Shown here: positions 1 through 11,300 of the stretch, piece by piece
How the letters are laid out: the number at the start of each line of letters is the position of its first letter
Numbering within the stretch: position 1 is the first letter of the stretch
DNA from: Ziziphus jujuba
Taxonomy: Eukaryota; Streptophyta; Magnoliopsida; Rosales; Rhamnaceae
Length of the DNA stretch: 64,000 nucleotides
Assembly: GCF_031755915.1 (NCBI RefSeq)
Contig: NC_083389.1
Span: 2,534,001-2,598,000, forward strand
Direction: 5' to 3'
Notes under the pieces: generated by a model
Database searches by the model: none
The model's input: the letters and a program-made list of their open reading frames with translations, nothing else
Told to the model about the DNA's origin: nothing
Position numbers and translations under genes: made by a program

Positions 1-117
1 ATTTTTTAATCTTCTTGTAGATCCTCCGAATAATTTTTCAGTTGTGCAAACCAAAGAGAATGATGACCTTGGGTTTATGCCAAGTCTGAAACCAAGTGGA
101 TTTATTTTTTGTCCCAT
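1..117 (-). pseudogene. rps3: rps3 5' fragment (plastid-derived)
   Basis: The minus strand from the ATG at 117-115 reads MGQKINPLGFRLG, the start of plastid ribosomal protein S3, a 30S subunit protein. The frame then slips: a conserved tail matching the FAQP..YSEGLQED region appears in a shifted frame before the window ends. It lies downstream of rpl22 on the same strand, the native plastid operon order rpl22-rps3. The rest runs off the left edge. The C-terminal part of an rps3 copy appears separately at 31.9-32.2 kb. The identification rests on the N-terminal motif, and the copy is clearly non-functional. Confidence 0.85.
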
Positions 118-252
118 AATCCCCCGCTACTATACATATCATGACATGTCATATCGATCTACTTCTTTTTTTTATTCATTCATGTTTTTTTAAGCATAAT
201 ATGGCGTATTTTATTTGTATTTTTATTATAAAAAAATATTTGTCATTTAACC

Positions 253-618
253 TTAAAATTCTTCAAAGACAATTTTGTTCTTTAAATAGTCTATATAATA
301 ATGTACAGCTATATGTTTTGGTATAATAGTTATATGACAAGTGGGTCTTTTTATTGGATAACTTCGTCCCCGAGCTGGAGGTTTTAATTTTTTCACAGTA
401 ATGCCTTCGGTGACTTCCGCTTTACTAATTTTTAACTTTGCTTTGGTGAAATCTCTATTATGATTAGTATTTGGTGTTGGAGAAGAAACCAATTTTAAAA
501 TAGGAGAACATGCTCGATAGGGCATGACTTCAAGTATCAGAAGTGTTTCTTCATAAGAATGCCCACGAATCTGATAAATTACTCTTTGCACTTTATGAGA
601 GGTAGGGATCCGTATCAA
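253..618 (-). pseudogene. rpl22: rpl22 fragment (plastid-derived)
   Basis: This is an open frame of 121 codons matching plastid ribosomal protein L22, a 50S subunit protein. Recognisable blocks are RRVIDQIRGRSYEET (here with changes), a block near MPYRAC, and [19 protein letters not shown] followed by HITI. The native N-terminal 25 or so residues are missing: homology stops near 620 and unrelated DNA follows. The gene sits upstream of rps3 on the same strand, as in the plastid S10-like operon. Many substitutions across conserved positions suggest decay even though the frame is open. Confidence 0.87.
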
Positions 619-1436
619 GTTGGGATGTCGCTGTTAGTGTGGTACCTCTAGGGCTGGTTGGTCTTGACCCCTAAGGAGAGCTAAACGAATGCTTTTTGAA
701 TTGGTACCTAAACCCTAGTTAGTTTCTATCACCTATGCTGCTTCCCCTGCTGATAGGTGACTAGTGCTTTTGCTGTTGTCTTTGCCATAGTAGTGCCTCT
801 GCTAGTTTGTTTGGATGGTCCAACGTGTGCTACAACCGGTGTATACAAGATCCATTTCAATTGAAAAACACTCAAAATGGAATTGAAATTGCCGAAACCC
901 CATGCCAACATTTCATTCAATGTTTGGCCATCCAGCGAATGCTCGTTCTGTTGTCATACAGAATAGGAAGCCCTTCTCTAATCTAATAGGGTGGATCCGT
1001 CGGAAAGAAGACAGAACAGATTGGATCAAACAAAGAAAAACAAAAGAAATCATCAAATTATGCACTAACTTGATGGAATGCATATATGAGGAACCATGAC
1101 ATTTTTGGGTTGTCACGGAAGAAGTTGAAAACTATAATTCGCAAGGAATTCTATCCCATTGGGTTTGAAGAGGACTAGCAGATTCAATGGCAGTGCACTA
1201 GGGAAAAGGCCAAGTTGTACAAGAATACCGGCATTCAAGTACCAAGTTCCACAAGCAAGCTATTATTATGGTGATCTCTATTGAGGAGCATCAAACCCTA
1301 ATGAAAGATCTCTCCCCATTAGCAATAGGTAATAAATTTCAAGCCACAAGAAGGGATCTCCAATTCAAGCAAGTTTTAAATTCAAAAGTCAATTTTTTTA
1401 GAATTGGCAAAACTTTTTTGATCAAATCAAATGTAT
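619..1436. other. Unassigned DNA between two plastid pieces
   Basis: I recognise no plastid gene and no retroelement of the local family here. The longest frames are 63-67 codons and overlap on opposite strands (902-1116), so none is convincing. Composition is less AT-rich than the flanking plastid DNA. It may be original nuclear target DNA, filler added at a junction, or a diverged mitochondrial or transposon fragment; I cannot tell which. Confidence 0.5.
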
Positions 1437-2165
1437 TACACAAGAATCACTCAGTCGTATGATTCTTTGATAGAAAGAAATCATAAAAAAAGGGTATGTT
1501 GCTGCCATTTTGAAACGATTCAAAATCACCAAAGTAATGTCTAAACCCAATGATTCAAGGCAAAGATAAAGGTTCCTGGAACAAGGAAATACCATTTTCG
1601 ATTGACTCAACAACTCGATCAGAGTGCAAAATCAAAAGAGGTTCTAAAAGAGACAAACAAAATGGGAGTAAAAGACCACTCAATAAATGAAATGCCTAAA
1701 AGGTTTCCTTAAGTTATTTGAGAGTTATCCAACTTGAGTTATGAGGGTGCAAATTGTAAATAAGAATAAATTTTTTTGGTGGGGGAAAGAATAAGTATTG
1801 AAATCATAGTCTAGTTGATTTGATGATTTTATGGATATATTTGACCTTATCATTCTATACATGCATAAAATTTCCAATTTTCTTAAGCCGTATGAGGAGA
1901 AAACTTCTTATATGTTTCTGAGGGGGTATTGCTCATCTATCCTAGTGAGCGATTTATCAAATCATTGCAATTGATGATCGATCCAGAAGAGAAGGAAGAG
2001 ATCTTCGGAAAGTGGGTTTTTATGTCCCAATAAAGAATCAAATCTATTTAAATGTTCTTGCTATTCTATATTTCCTTGAAAAAGGCGCTCATCCTATAGG
2101 AATTGGTCATGATATTTCAAAGAAAGCGGGGGTTTTTACGGAACTTACCCTTAATCACCAAACGA
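1437..2165 (+). pseudogene. rps16: rps16 intron 3' part and exon 2 (plastid-derived)
   Basis: Exon 2 (about 1949-2165) encodes a decayed plastid ribosomal protein S16 C-terminal part; residues such as [14 protein letters not shown], then NQIYLNV and ILYFLEKGA are plain. Upstream lies group II intron sequence, ending with the domain V/VI-like stretch AGCCGTATGAGGAGAAAAC at about 1888. Exon 1 (about 13 codons) is absent, so the 5' boundary near 1437 is approximate. The downstream order rps16, trnK/matK, psbA on the same strand is the native plastome order read from the reverse strand. Retention of the intron points to transfer of plastid DNA rather than spliced RNA. Confidence 0.85.
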
Positions 2166-2890
2166 TAGTCAATTAATGAAAAGTTAATGAAATATATCAA
2201 AATGAAATATATAAGAAATATATAAATAAAGAAGGTGGAGATCACTTCTAGAGAGCTTTGTATAGTCTTTTCTCTACTATTCTCTTTTAATTTGTTATTC
2301 CTACTTTCAATTTTGGGTATTACCATTAATGGTAATGGGGGTTAGTTTGATTTCTATGAACAAATAAAAAGAGGGGGATTAAGCATTTTTCTTTTACTTA
2401 TATTGATTGATTGATGAAATTCGAGCTTTTTTCTACTTCTTCTTTTTTTTTTTCTTTATTACTTTTTTCTTATGTCTACATCCCTTATTTGAATTCTTGG
2501 TGTGGCCGAAAAAAACAAATTGGAAAATCAATTTCAAGTCGGGTCGAGTGAATAAATGGACAGAGCCCAACTATGGCCCCAATTATAGGGAAACAAAGAG
2601 TAACGAGCTTTTGGTCTTCATTTTTGAATGATTATCCGAATGATTACCCAAACTAGTTAAACGTTAAAAATATATTAGTGCTTGACATGGGAAAGGCTTT
2701 TCCATGAGGGATTATCCATTTTTTATGAGTCCTACCTATTAGGTATTCTCCATTATGAGGTGGAGATAAATGTGTAGAAAAAGGCAGCATATTGATAAAG
2801 AGTTTTTTTTTTTTTTTTTTCAAAATCAAAAGAATGATTGGATTGCAAAAATAAAGGATTTCTAACCATCTTGTTATCTTAGACTGAACA
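2166..2890. other. rps16-trnK spacer and start of trnK intron (plastid-derived)
   Basis: This is AT-rich plastid spacer, inferred from its position between rps16 and the trnK intron and from its homopolymer runs (T-run at 2803-2820). No gene is seen. The 37-nt 5' exon of trnK-UUU, expected here, was not found, so that part has been deleted or has diverged beyond recognition. Confidence 0.6.
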
Positions 2891-4844
2891 TAAACCACTT
2901 AGATGAAAAAAGAGAGGATAGAGAGTCTGCTGATGGTCTTACCTTTTTCCGAGGTATCTATTTTTTTTGTACTATAATACCTTGTTTTAACTGTATCATA
3001 CTATATATCATTTGATAACCCAATAAACCCCTTATCTTCAGTTCAAATCGAATTTCAAATGGATGAATTTCAATGATATTTTGAACTAGATAGATCTCAG
3101 CAACATAATCTCCTATACCCACTTATCTTTTGGGAGTATATTTATACATTTGCTCATGATCATGGTTTAAATGGATCGAGTTTACTGGAAAATGTAGGTT
3201 ATGACAATAAATCTAGTTTACTAATTGTAAAATGTTTAATTACTCGAATGTATCACCATAATCATTTTATTATTTCCGCTAATGATTCTAACCAAAATAA
3301 ATGTTTTGGGTACAGCAAGAATTTGTATTCTCAAATGATATCTGAGGGATTTGCAGTCATTGTGGAAATTCCATTTTCCTTACAATTCCTACGATTAGTA
3401 TCTTCGAGGCCAGAAATCACAAAATATTCTAATTTATGATCAATTCATTCAATATTTCCATTTTTAGAGGACAAATTCCCACATTTAAATTATGTATCAG
3501 ATGTACAAATACCCTACCCCATTCATCTGGAAATCTTGATTCAAACCCTTCGCTATTGGGTGAAAGATGCCCCTTCTTTGCTTTTATTACGGCTTTTATT
3601 ATAATTGGAATAGTTTTATTACTCCAGAAAAATCTTTTTCTTTTTTTTTTGAAAAATAATTCAAGATTTTTCTTGTTCCTGTATAATTCTCATGTTTATG
3701 AATACGAATCCATCTTACTTTTTCTCCATAACCAATCTTCTCATTTATGATTGACATCTTCTGGGGTATTTTTTGAGCGAATTTATTTTTGTGGAAAAAT
3801 AAAACATCTTGTACAAAAAGTCTTTTCCAATGATTTTCCAGCAGTTTTATGGCTCTTCACGGAGCCTTTCATGCATTATGTTAGATATCAAGGAAAACCT
3901 ATTTTGGTTTCAAAAGATACACCTCTTCTAATGAATAAATGGAAATATTTTCTTGTCCTTTTATGGAATGTCATTTTTATGTGTGGGCTCAACCAGGAAG
4001 GATCTATATAAACCAATTAGCCAACCATTCTTTCGGCTTTTTAGGCTAGCTTTTCAGTGTGCGACTAAATCTTTCAGTGGTAAGGAGTCAAATGCTAGAA
4101 AATTCATTTATAATGGATAATGCTATAAAGAAGCTTGATACATTAGTTCCAATTAGGCCAATGATTGGATCATTGGCTAAAATGAAATTTTGTAACGAAT
4201 TAGGACATCTTGTTAGTAAGTTGACCTGGGCCGATTCGTCAAATTTTGAGATTATCGATCAATTTGCCCATATATGCAGACATCTTTCTCATTATTTCAG
4301 CAAATCCTTAAAAAAAAAAAGTTTGTATCGAATAAAATATATACTTTGACTTTCTTGTCTTAAAACTTTGGCTCGTAAACACAAAAGTATTGTACGGGTT
4401 TTTTTGAAAATATTAGATTTGGAATTATTGTAAGAGTTCTTTATGCATGAAGAAGGGGTTCTTTCTTTGATTTTTCCAAGAACTTATTTGACTGTTCAAT
4501 GGTTATATAGAGGGCGAATTTGGTATTTGCATATTGTTTGCATCAATGATCTGGTCAATCATGAATGCTTGGTTGTTCGACCATGGAAATGGAAATTATC
4601 CTTAAATGCTGAAGAGATAACAAAAAATTTATTTAGTCGTCTATTATGAAATGTTCATATGGTAAGAGTAAAGGTTGATCAACTGAATATTCAACTTTGT
4701 TAGAGGCTTGTCTAGGGAAGGAGCTAGATTTTAGGTGTATACATAAGGAAGGCCGTGTGCAATGAAAAATGCAAGCACGGTTTGGGGAAAGATTTTTGCC
4801 TATTTTTTATTTTCTAATTCTAGGAAGTAAATTATCTACTCCAT
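2891..4844 (+). pseudogene. trnK-UUU: trnK-UUU group II intron remnant containing matK
   Basis: Sequence on both sides of matK matches the trnK intron: the TTACCTTTTTCCGAGGTATC region near 2940 and the 3' domain near 4700-4795, which includes GTGTGCAATGAAAAATGCAA. The 3' exon follows at 4845. No 5' exon is visible, so splicing could not produce a tRNA. The arrangement (matK inside the intron, psbA downstream) is native. Confidence 0.8.
3059..4568 (+). pseudogene. matK: matK maturase pseudogene (plastid-derived)
   Basis: Plastid MatK is the group II intron maturase of about 500 residues encoded inside the trnK intron. The whole gene length is present but broken. The ATG at 3059 is followed four codons later by a TGA (a Gly-to-stop change), and frames shift repeatedly. 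Recognisable blocks include [55 protein letters not shown] and INDLVNHE. The native stop after NHE appears changed from TGA to TGC at 4566-4568, so the last frame reads on to 4649. It cannot encode a maturase. Confidence 0.95.
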
Positions 4845-4879
4845 CCAACTAGTTCCGGGTTCGAGTCCCAGCCAACCCA
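4845..4879 (+). pseudogene. trnK-UUU: trnK-UUU 3' exon
   Basis: These 35 nt match the 3' half of plastid tRNA-Lys(UUU): anticodon-stem 3' side, T-arm (GTTCCGGGTTCGAGTCCC) and acceptor 3' strand ending in AACCCA. Several positions differ from the usual sequence (CGACTAG is CAACTAG; CCCGGGCA is CCCAGCCA). With no 5' exon visible it is a relic. Confidence 0.85.
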
Positions 4880-5171
4880 TTCTAATTATTCTATCGAAAT
4901 CATATGTATCTAAATTAAATTTGAATTTTAATCCAAATTTTGTAACTTATTTATTTTTATTCAATTTATTTATTCAGTTTATTGAAAAAAAAATGGATGA
5001 ATCTAGATAGAAAAAAACCTCGATATATCTATGGATGTTGAATATTGGTTGACATGGGTATATAAGTCATGTTATATTGTTGAATAACAAGCCCTCGATT
5101 ATCTATTTATAGAAAATTCATGTGCTTGGGAGTCCCTGATGATTAATAATTAAATAAATCAAGATTTTACC
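4880..5171. other. trnK-psbA spacer (plastid-derived)
   Basis: This AT-rich spacer includes the native psbA promoter/leader region; TTGACATGGG at about 5049 and TATATAAGTCATGTTATATT nearby resemble the plastid -35 and -10 elements of psbA. No gene is seen. In the nucleus a plastid-polymerase promoter would not be used. Confidence 0.6.
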
Positions 5172-6172
5172 ATGACTGCAATTTTACCATGTCTTTACAT
5201 TTGATGGTTTGGTGTTTTGATCATCCCTACCTATTGACCACAACTTCTCTATTTATTATCACTTTCATTGTTGCCTCTCTGGTAGATACTGATGGTATTC
5301 GTGAACCTATTTCTGGATCTTTACTTTATGGAAACAATATTATTTCTGGTACCATTATTCCTACTTCTACAGCGATAGGTTTACATTTTTACCCGATATG
5401 AGAAACGGCTTCCTTTGATGAATGGTTATAAAATGGTGGTCCTTATAAGCTAATTGTTCTACACTTTTTACTTGGTGTAGCTGGTTATATGAGTTGTGAG
5501 TGGGAACTTAGTTTTCGTCTGGGTACGAGCCCTTGGATTGCTGTTGCATATTCAGCTCCTGTTGTAGCTGCTACTGCTATTTCATTGATCTATCCAATTG
5601 GTCAAGGAAGTTTTTATGACGATATGCCTCTAGGAATCTCTGGTACTTTCAACTTCATGATTGTATTCCAAGTTGAGCACAACATCCTTATGCACCCATT
5701 TCACATGTTAGGTGTAGCTGGTGTATTCAACGGCTCCCTACTCAGTGCTATGCATGGTTCCTTGGTAACTTCTAGTTTGATCAGGGAAACCACAGAAAAT
5801 GAATATGATAATGAAGGTTATAGATTCAGTCAAAAGGAAGAAACCTACAATATCGTAGCTGCTCATGGTTATTTTGGATGATTGATCTTCCAATATGCTA
5901 GTTTCAACAACTCTCATTCTTTACACTTCTTCCTAGCTGCTTGGCCTGTAGTAGGTATTTGGTTCACTACTTTAGGTATTAGCACTATGACTTTTAACTT
6001 AAATGGTTTCAATTTCAACCTATCTACAATTGATAGTCAAGGTTGTGTAATTAATACCTGGGCTGATATTATCAGCCGTGCTAACTTAGGTATGGAAGTT
6101 ATGCATGAATTTAACACTCATAACTTCCCTCTAGATCTAGCTGCGGTCGAAGTTCCATCTACAAATGGATAA
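5172..6172 (+). pseudogene. psbA: psbA (photosystem II D1) pseudogene
   Basis: D1 is the 353-residue core protein of the photosystem II reaction centre in the thylakoid membrane. Here the ATG at 5172 is followed by MTAIL, then about 25 codons are missing and the sequence resumes near [14 protein letters not shown]. Strong blocks follow: [57 protein letters not shown], and the native end [14 protein letters not shown] with TAA at 6170. There are internal stops (for example near 5401 and 5879, the latter where an Arg codon is expected) and many missense changes at otherwise invariant positions. It lies between trnK and trnH as in the plastome. Confidence 0.96.
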
Positions 6173-6208
6173 GACTTTGGTATTAGTGTATACTGAGTTA
6201 TTGAACAT

Positions 6209-6261
6209 AAAGGAGCAATAATCATTTCTTGTTCTAGCAAGAAGTTTGGTATTACTCCTTT
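6209..6261 (+). terminator. psbA 3' stem-loop relic
   Basis: AAAGGAGCAATA (6209-6220) can pair with TATTACTCCTTT (6250-6261), leaving one mismatch. This is the inverted repeat that processes and stabilises the 3' end of plastid psbA mRNA. It is expected just downstream of the psbA stop and has survived here nearly whole. Confidence 0.7.
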
Positions 6262-6501
6262 AGGAGTTTTTTTACTTAAATTTTTTTCTTTACTTCATCT
6301 TTACTTCAACATACCCATACATTCATTATGTAGAAATTTTTATTTTTGATATCCTCTTTTCAAATTTTTTTATTTTACATTTAAATTTAAAGTTTTCAAT
6401 TCCATTTTTTCTTTTTTAAGTTTGAATAATGAAAAAAAAATGATAAATGGTGTAAATTGACTTATTTGTTTGTAATTTGTAAGTTTGTAATTTGTAATAG
6501 G

Positions 6502-6576
6502 GGCAGATGTAGCCAAGTGGATCAAGGCAGTGGATTGTGAATCCACCATGTGCGAGTTCAATTCCCATCATTCACC
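6502..6576 (+). tRNA. trnH-GUG: trnH-GUG, decayed plastid-derived copy
   Basis: This is a 75-nt match to plastid tRNA-His(GUG), with anticodon GTG inside TGGATTGTGAATCCA and an intact anticodon stem. The acceptor stem is damaged: GGCAGAT against ATTCACC leaves two mismatches. Compared with the sequence I remember, there are about six transitions, nearly all C-to-T or G-to-A at CpG sites. It sits beside psbA at the start of the large single-copy region. Plastid tRNA genes lack nuclear Pol III constraints, so function is unlikely. Confidence 0.9.
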
Positions 6577-6901
6577 CATATATATATTTAAACTAAACAA
6601 ACAAATATTAAAAATATTAAAATAGTTAACTATATATACTATATATATTAACTAAATACACTATAGATATTAACTAAATAAAGACTAAATAAAGAAAAAT
6701 TTTAAAATTTAAATTGAAGTATCAACTAAACGGGACCAAGTGACTATTATTTCTTTTTATGCTTTTGTGTTAAGCATATTTATTTTTCTTAATAAACGAT
6801 TTGCTACAAAAGGAATTTTGTTTTTTTTTTTTATAGTGAATGTGTCACAATTAATTACTCCTATTTTTTTTTATTTTTTTGTAAAGATGAAGAAACAATT
6901 T
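6577..6901. other. LSC/IR border spacer, trnH to rpl2 (plastid-derived)
   Basis: This is AT-rich DNA between trnH and the tail of rpl2, so it must hold the junction of the large single-copy region with inverted repeat A. No rps19 fragment was recognised. Short repeats of ATATATTAACTAAATA (6640-6680) occur. No gene is supported. Confidence 0.6.
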
Positions 6902-7732
6902 CTATTTACTACAGCGACTAAGAATCAAATTATCACTATATTTATTCCTTTTTCTACTTCTTCTTCCAAGTGTAGGATAACCCCAAGGGGTTGCAGGTTT
7001 TTTCTACCAATCGGGGCCCTCCCTTCACCACCCCCATGGGGATGGTCTACAAGGTTCATAACTACTCCTCTTACTACAGGACGCTTACCTAGCCAACATT
7101 TCAATCCGGCTCTACCTAAACTTTTCTGGTTCACCCCAACATTCCCCACTTGTCCAACTGTTGTTGAGCAGTTTTTGGGTACCAAACAGACCTCCCCAAA
7201 AGGTAGTTTTAATGTGGCTGGTTTACCCTCTTTCGCAATCAGTTTCGCTACAGCACCTGCTGCTCTAGCTAATTGGTTACTTCTAAATTGTAAACCTAAT
7301 TGGTTACTTCCAATTACATAAATCAATAAATCAAACTGCACTCAAAGGTAAGGTATTTCCTATTTTTATAGGAACTTCTGTACTAGAAACAATGGTATCT
7401 CCAATTATAGCCCCTCTGGGATGTAAAATATATCTTTTCTCACCATCCCCATAGTGTATGAGACAAATGTATGCATTTTGATTAGGATCATATTTTAGAG
7501 TTACGATTCTACCATATATGCCTTTTTCATTTCTTCGAAAATCGATTTTATGATATAGACACTTATGACCTCCCCCTCTATGCCTTGCGGTAATGATTCC
7601 TCTGGCATTACGACCTTTACCACAATGATGCTGCCCATAGATCAAATTATTTCATGGATTGGATTTCACTTGATTGTCTACGACTCCTTTGCCTGTGCTT
7701 GGGATATAAGTATTGTATAAATGTATCGCCAT
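6902..7732 (-). pseudogene. rpl2: rpl2 with most of its intron deleted
   Basis: Plastid ribosomal protein L2 is about 274 residues in two exons split by a group II intron. Exon 1 starts at the ATG at 7732 (MAIHLYNTYIPSTG) and carries one stop before NNLIYGQ. It runs to the LPL codons near 7345, where the intron start (GTGCAGTTTGA) follows. Only about 60 bp of the intron remain; the sequence then enters exon 2 at [17 protein letters not shown], skipping about 20 codons. Exon 2 contains [16 protein letters not shown], then a frameshift, and ends at the TAG at 6904-6902. The deletion is flanked by a 15-bp direct repeat (7269-7283 and 7296-7310). Confidence 0.95.
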
Positions 7733-7750
7733 GCTATTAAGTATTTTGAT

Positions 7751-8032
7751 TTAAGTTCTTTTCTTTCTAACAGGTGGAATAGAATAACTCGGTTGAAGCG
7801 TAATGGTCATATGTCTGTAATGCATTGTATGTCCCATAATAGGTCCCATTCTTCTACCCTTTTCTAGGAGTCGATGACTATTCATAGCTATTACCTTGAC
7901 ACCAAAGAAGAGTTCAACCCAATGCTTTATTTCTGTCCTAGTTGATCCTAATTCGACATTAGAAGTATATTGATTTTTCAAAAATAACCGAATACTTTTG
8001 TCTGTAAATATAGCATATTTGATTCCATCCAT
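7751..8032 (-). CDS. rpl23: rpl23, full-length open reading frame (plastid-derived)
   Basis: This is a 93-codon frame with no stop, exactly the usual length of plastid ribosomal protein L23 (50S subunit, near the peptide exit). It starts [20 protein letters not shown] and ends IPPVRKKRT. The conserved core [20 protein letters not shown] is intact; a few replacements (for example LPGRGRRMG to LLEKGRRMG) suggest drift. It lies just upstream of rpl2, the native order. Being short, it could stay open by chance, and no transit peptide or nuclear promoter is visible, so I expect it not to be functional. Confidence 0.85.
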   Translation of the reverse strand: MDGIKYAIFTDKSIRLFLKNQYTSNVELGSTRTEIKHWVELFFGVKVIAMNSHRLLEKGRRMGPIMGHTMHYRHMTITLQPSYSIPPVRKKRT

Positions 8033-8202
8033 AAATATATTTTCTTCCCTATTAGTTATAGTCTTAATAAGAATGCTAGTTCTTACTGTTCATATGTTAT
8101 AATATGAATATACCATACCAATTCGTTATGTATGGATGATGAGATTGCATTGATACAGAGGCAATTCCAATAGACTTATTCTATTGAAGGGTCCCATTGG
8201 CA

Positions 8203-8276
8203 TGCATCCAGTAGGAATTGAACCTACGAATTCACCAATTATGAGTTGGTCGCTTTAACCATTCAGCCATGGATGC
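8203..8276 (-). tRNA. trnI-CAU: trnI-CAU, plastid-derived
   Basis: This 74-nt match to the plastid tRNA-Ile reads with a CAT anticodon (C34 is modified to lysidine in plastids). The acceptor stem GCATCCA/TGGATGC, the anticodon arm CCAACTCATAATTGG and the T-arm GTAGGTTCAATTCCTAC pair well. It lies between rpl23 and ycf2 as in the inverted repeat. The fold survives better than in trnH and trnL here. Confidence 0.92.
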
Positions 8277-8364
8277 TTAGCGAGGATCCTCGTACATAGT
8301 AACTAACCAAATTCCAATTCAAATTAAATCTTTAGGATAAATCAATGCAATTTAGGAGGACACA

Positions 8365-11300
8365 CTGAAAGGAAATCAATTGAAATCCTAGATTTTTGAA
8401 TTAAGAGAGATATCGAGAGAGATAAAAAATTCTCACTATTTCTTAGATTCGTGGACCCAATTCAATTTAGTGGGATCTTTCATTCACATTTTTTTTTCCA
8501 TCAAGAACATTTTATAAAACTCTTGGACTCCCGAATTTGGAGTATCCTACTTTCAAGCAATCAATATTTCACGATCAAGGGTGTAGTACTATTTGTAGTA
8601 GTGGTCCTTATATAGTGTATTAACAATCGAAAGATGGTCGAAAGAAAAAAATCTCTATTTGATAGGGCTTCTTCCTATACCTATGAATTTCATTGGATCC
8701 AGAAATGATACATTGGAAGACTCTTTTAGGTCTTCCAACATCAATAGGTTGATTTTTTCGCTCCTGTATCTTCCAAAAGGAAAAAAGATCTCTGAGAGCT
8801 ATTTCCTGGATCCGAAAGAGAGTACTTGGGTTCTCTCAATAACTAAAAAGTGTATCATGCCTGAATCTAGTTTTGGTTCGCGATGATGGAGGAACTGGAT
8901 CAGAAAAAAGAGGGATTCTAGTTGTAAGATATCTAATCAAACCGTCACTGGAATTGAGATCTCACTGAAAGAGAAAGATATCAAATATCTAGAGTTTCTT
9001 TTTGTATATTCTATGGATGTTCTGATCCACAAGGGCCATGATTGGGAATTGTTTCATCGTCTTTCTCTGAGGAAGAGGTGAAACATAATCAACTTGACTT
9101 TGGGATAGCTATTCGAAATCTTACTGAAAGATTGGATTTGTTATCTCATGTTTGCTTTCATGAAAAAATACCAATTAAAGCGGAGGGTTTCTTCAAACAA
9201 CAAAGAGCTGGGTCAACTATTCTATCAAATGATATTGAGCATGTTTCCTTTTCTCGAGAAACAAGTGGGCTATTTCTTTGCAAAATTGTGCTCAATTTCA
9301 TATGTGGCAATTCCGCCAAGATCTCTTCTTTAGTTAGGGCAAGAACCCACAAGAATTGGATTTTTTGAGGAACATATTGAGAGAGAATTGGATTTGGTTA
9401 GACAAAGTGTGGTTGGTAAACAAGGATCAGTTTTTAGCAAGGTACGGAATGTATTGTCAAATATTCAATATGATTCCACAAGATACAGTTTTGTTCAAGT
9501 AACAGATTCTAGCCAATTGAAATGATCTTCTGATCGATCCAGAGATCATTTTGATTCCATTAATAACAAGGATTCAGAATATCACACATTGATCAATCAA
9601 AGAGAGATTCTACAACTAAAAGAAAGATCGATTCCTTAGGATCCTTTCTTTCTTCAAATGGAATGAAAAAATATAGAACTAGACCGATGCCCTAAATACC
9701 TTTCTGGATATTCCTCAATGTCCCGGCTATTCACGAAACATGAGAAGCAGATGGATAATCATCTACTTCTGGAAGAAATCGAAGAATTTTTTAGGAATCC
9801 TACAAGATCCATTCATTCTTTTTTCTCTGACAGATGGTCTGAACTTCATCGGGGTTCGAATCCTACTGAGGGGTCCATTAGAGATCATAAATTGTTGAAG
9901 AAAGAACAAGATGTTTCTTTTGTCTTTTCCAACCGATCGGAAAATAAAGAAATAGTTAATATATTCAAGATAATTACGTATTCACAAAATTCCATCTCAA
10001 TTCATCCTATTTCATCAGATCCTGGATGTGATATGGCTCTGAATGATGAACTGGATAGTTCCAATACGATTTTATTCTTAAACAAAAATCCATTTTTTGA
10101 TTTATTTCATCTATTTCATGATCGAAACAGGGGGGGATACATGTTACACCATGATTTTGAATCAAAAGTTCAAGAAATGGCAGACTTATTCATTCTATCA
10201 ATAACCGAGCCGGATATGGTGTATTAAAAAGGATATGCCTTTTCTATTGATTCCTACAAATTGAATCAAAAACAATTCTTGAATGAGGTATTCAACTCCA
10301 AGGATGAATTAAAAAGAAATCTTTATTGGTTCTACCTCCTATTTTTTATGAAGAAAATGAATCTTTTTATCGAAAGATCATAAAAAAATGAGTTCGGACC
10401 TCTTGCAGGAATGATTTGGAAGATACATAACCAAAAATAGTGGTATTTACTAGCAACAACATAATGGAGGCAATCAATCAATTAGATTGATCAGAACTCT
10501 GATTCAAATCAAATATAGCACCTACGGGTGCATAAGAAATGTATTGAATCGATTCTTTCTAATGAATAGATCCGATCGCAACTTCGAATATGGAATTCAA
10601 AGGGATCAAATAGGAAATGATACTTTGAATCATAGAACTATAATGAAATATATGATCAACCAACATTTAACAAATTTGAAAAAGAGTCAGAAGAAATGGT
10701 TCTTTATTTCTTGAACCGAAAGATCCATGAATCGGGATCCTAATGCATATAGGTACAAATGGTCTAATGGGAGCAAGAATTTATAGGAACATTTGGAACA
10801 TTTCATTTCTGAGCAGAAGAACCATTTTCATTTTCAAGTAGTGTTCGATCAATTACATATTAATCAATGTTCGATTGATTGGTCTGAGCTTATCGACAAA
10901 ACAGATTTGTCTAAGTCACTTCCTTTCTTTTTGTCCAAGTTTCTTCTTTTTTTGTTCAAGTTTCTTATCTTTTTGTTTAACTCACTTCCTTTTTTCTTTG
11001 TGAGTTTTGGGAATATCCCCATTCATAAGTCCGAGATCCACATTTATAAATTGAAAGGTCCAAATGATCAACTTTGCAATCAGTTGCTAGAATCAATAGG
11101 TCTTCAAATTGTTCATTTGAAAAAATGGAAACCCTTCTTATTGGATGATCATGATACTTCCCAAAAAGTGAAATTCTTGATCAATGGAGGAAAAATATCA
11201 CAATTTTTGTTTAATAAGATACCAAAGTGGATGATTGACTCATTCCATACTAGAAAAAATCGCAGGAAATCTTTTGATAACACGGATTCCTATTTCTCAA

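Noticed and set aside
902..1116. Overlapping 65- and 67-codon frames on opposite strands
   Set aside because: No family recognised, no codon-use signal, and mutual overlap suggests chance.
5489..5881. Functional nuclear psbA
   Set aside because: The 130-codon frame is only the middle of D1. It has stops on both sides, lacks transit-peptide sequence and carries replacements at invariant sites.
6740..7321. 193-codon plus-strand open frame
   Set aside because: It is antisense to the rpl2 pseudogene, and its proline/threonine-rich sequence is the mirror of conserved rpl2 codons.
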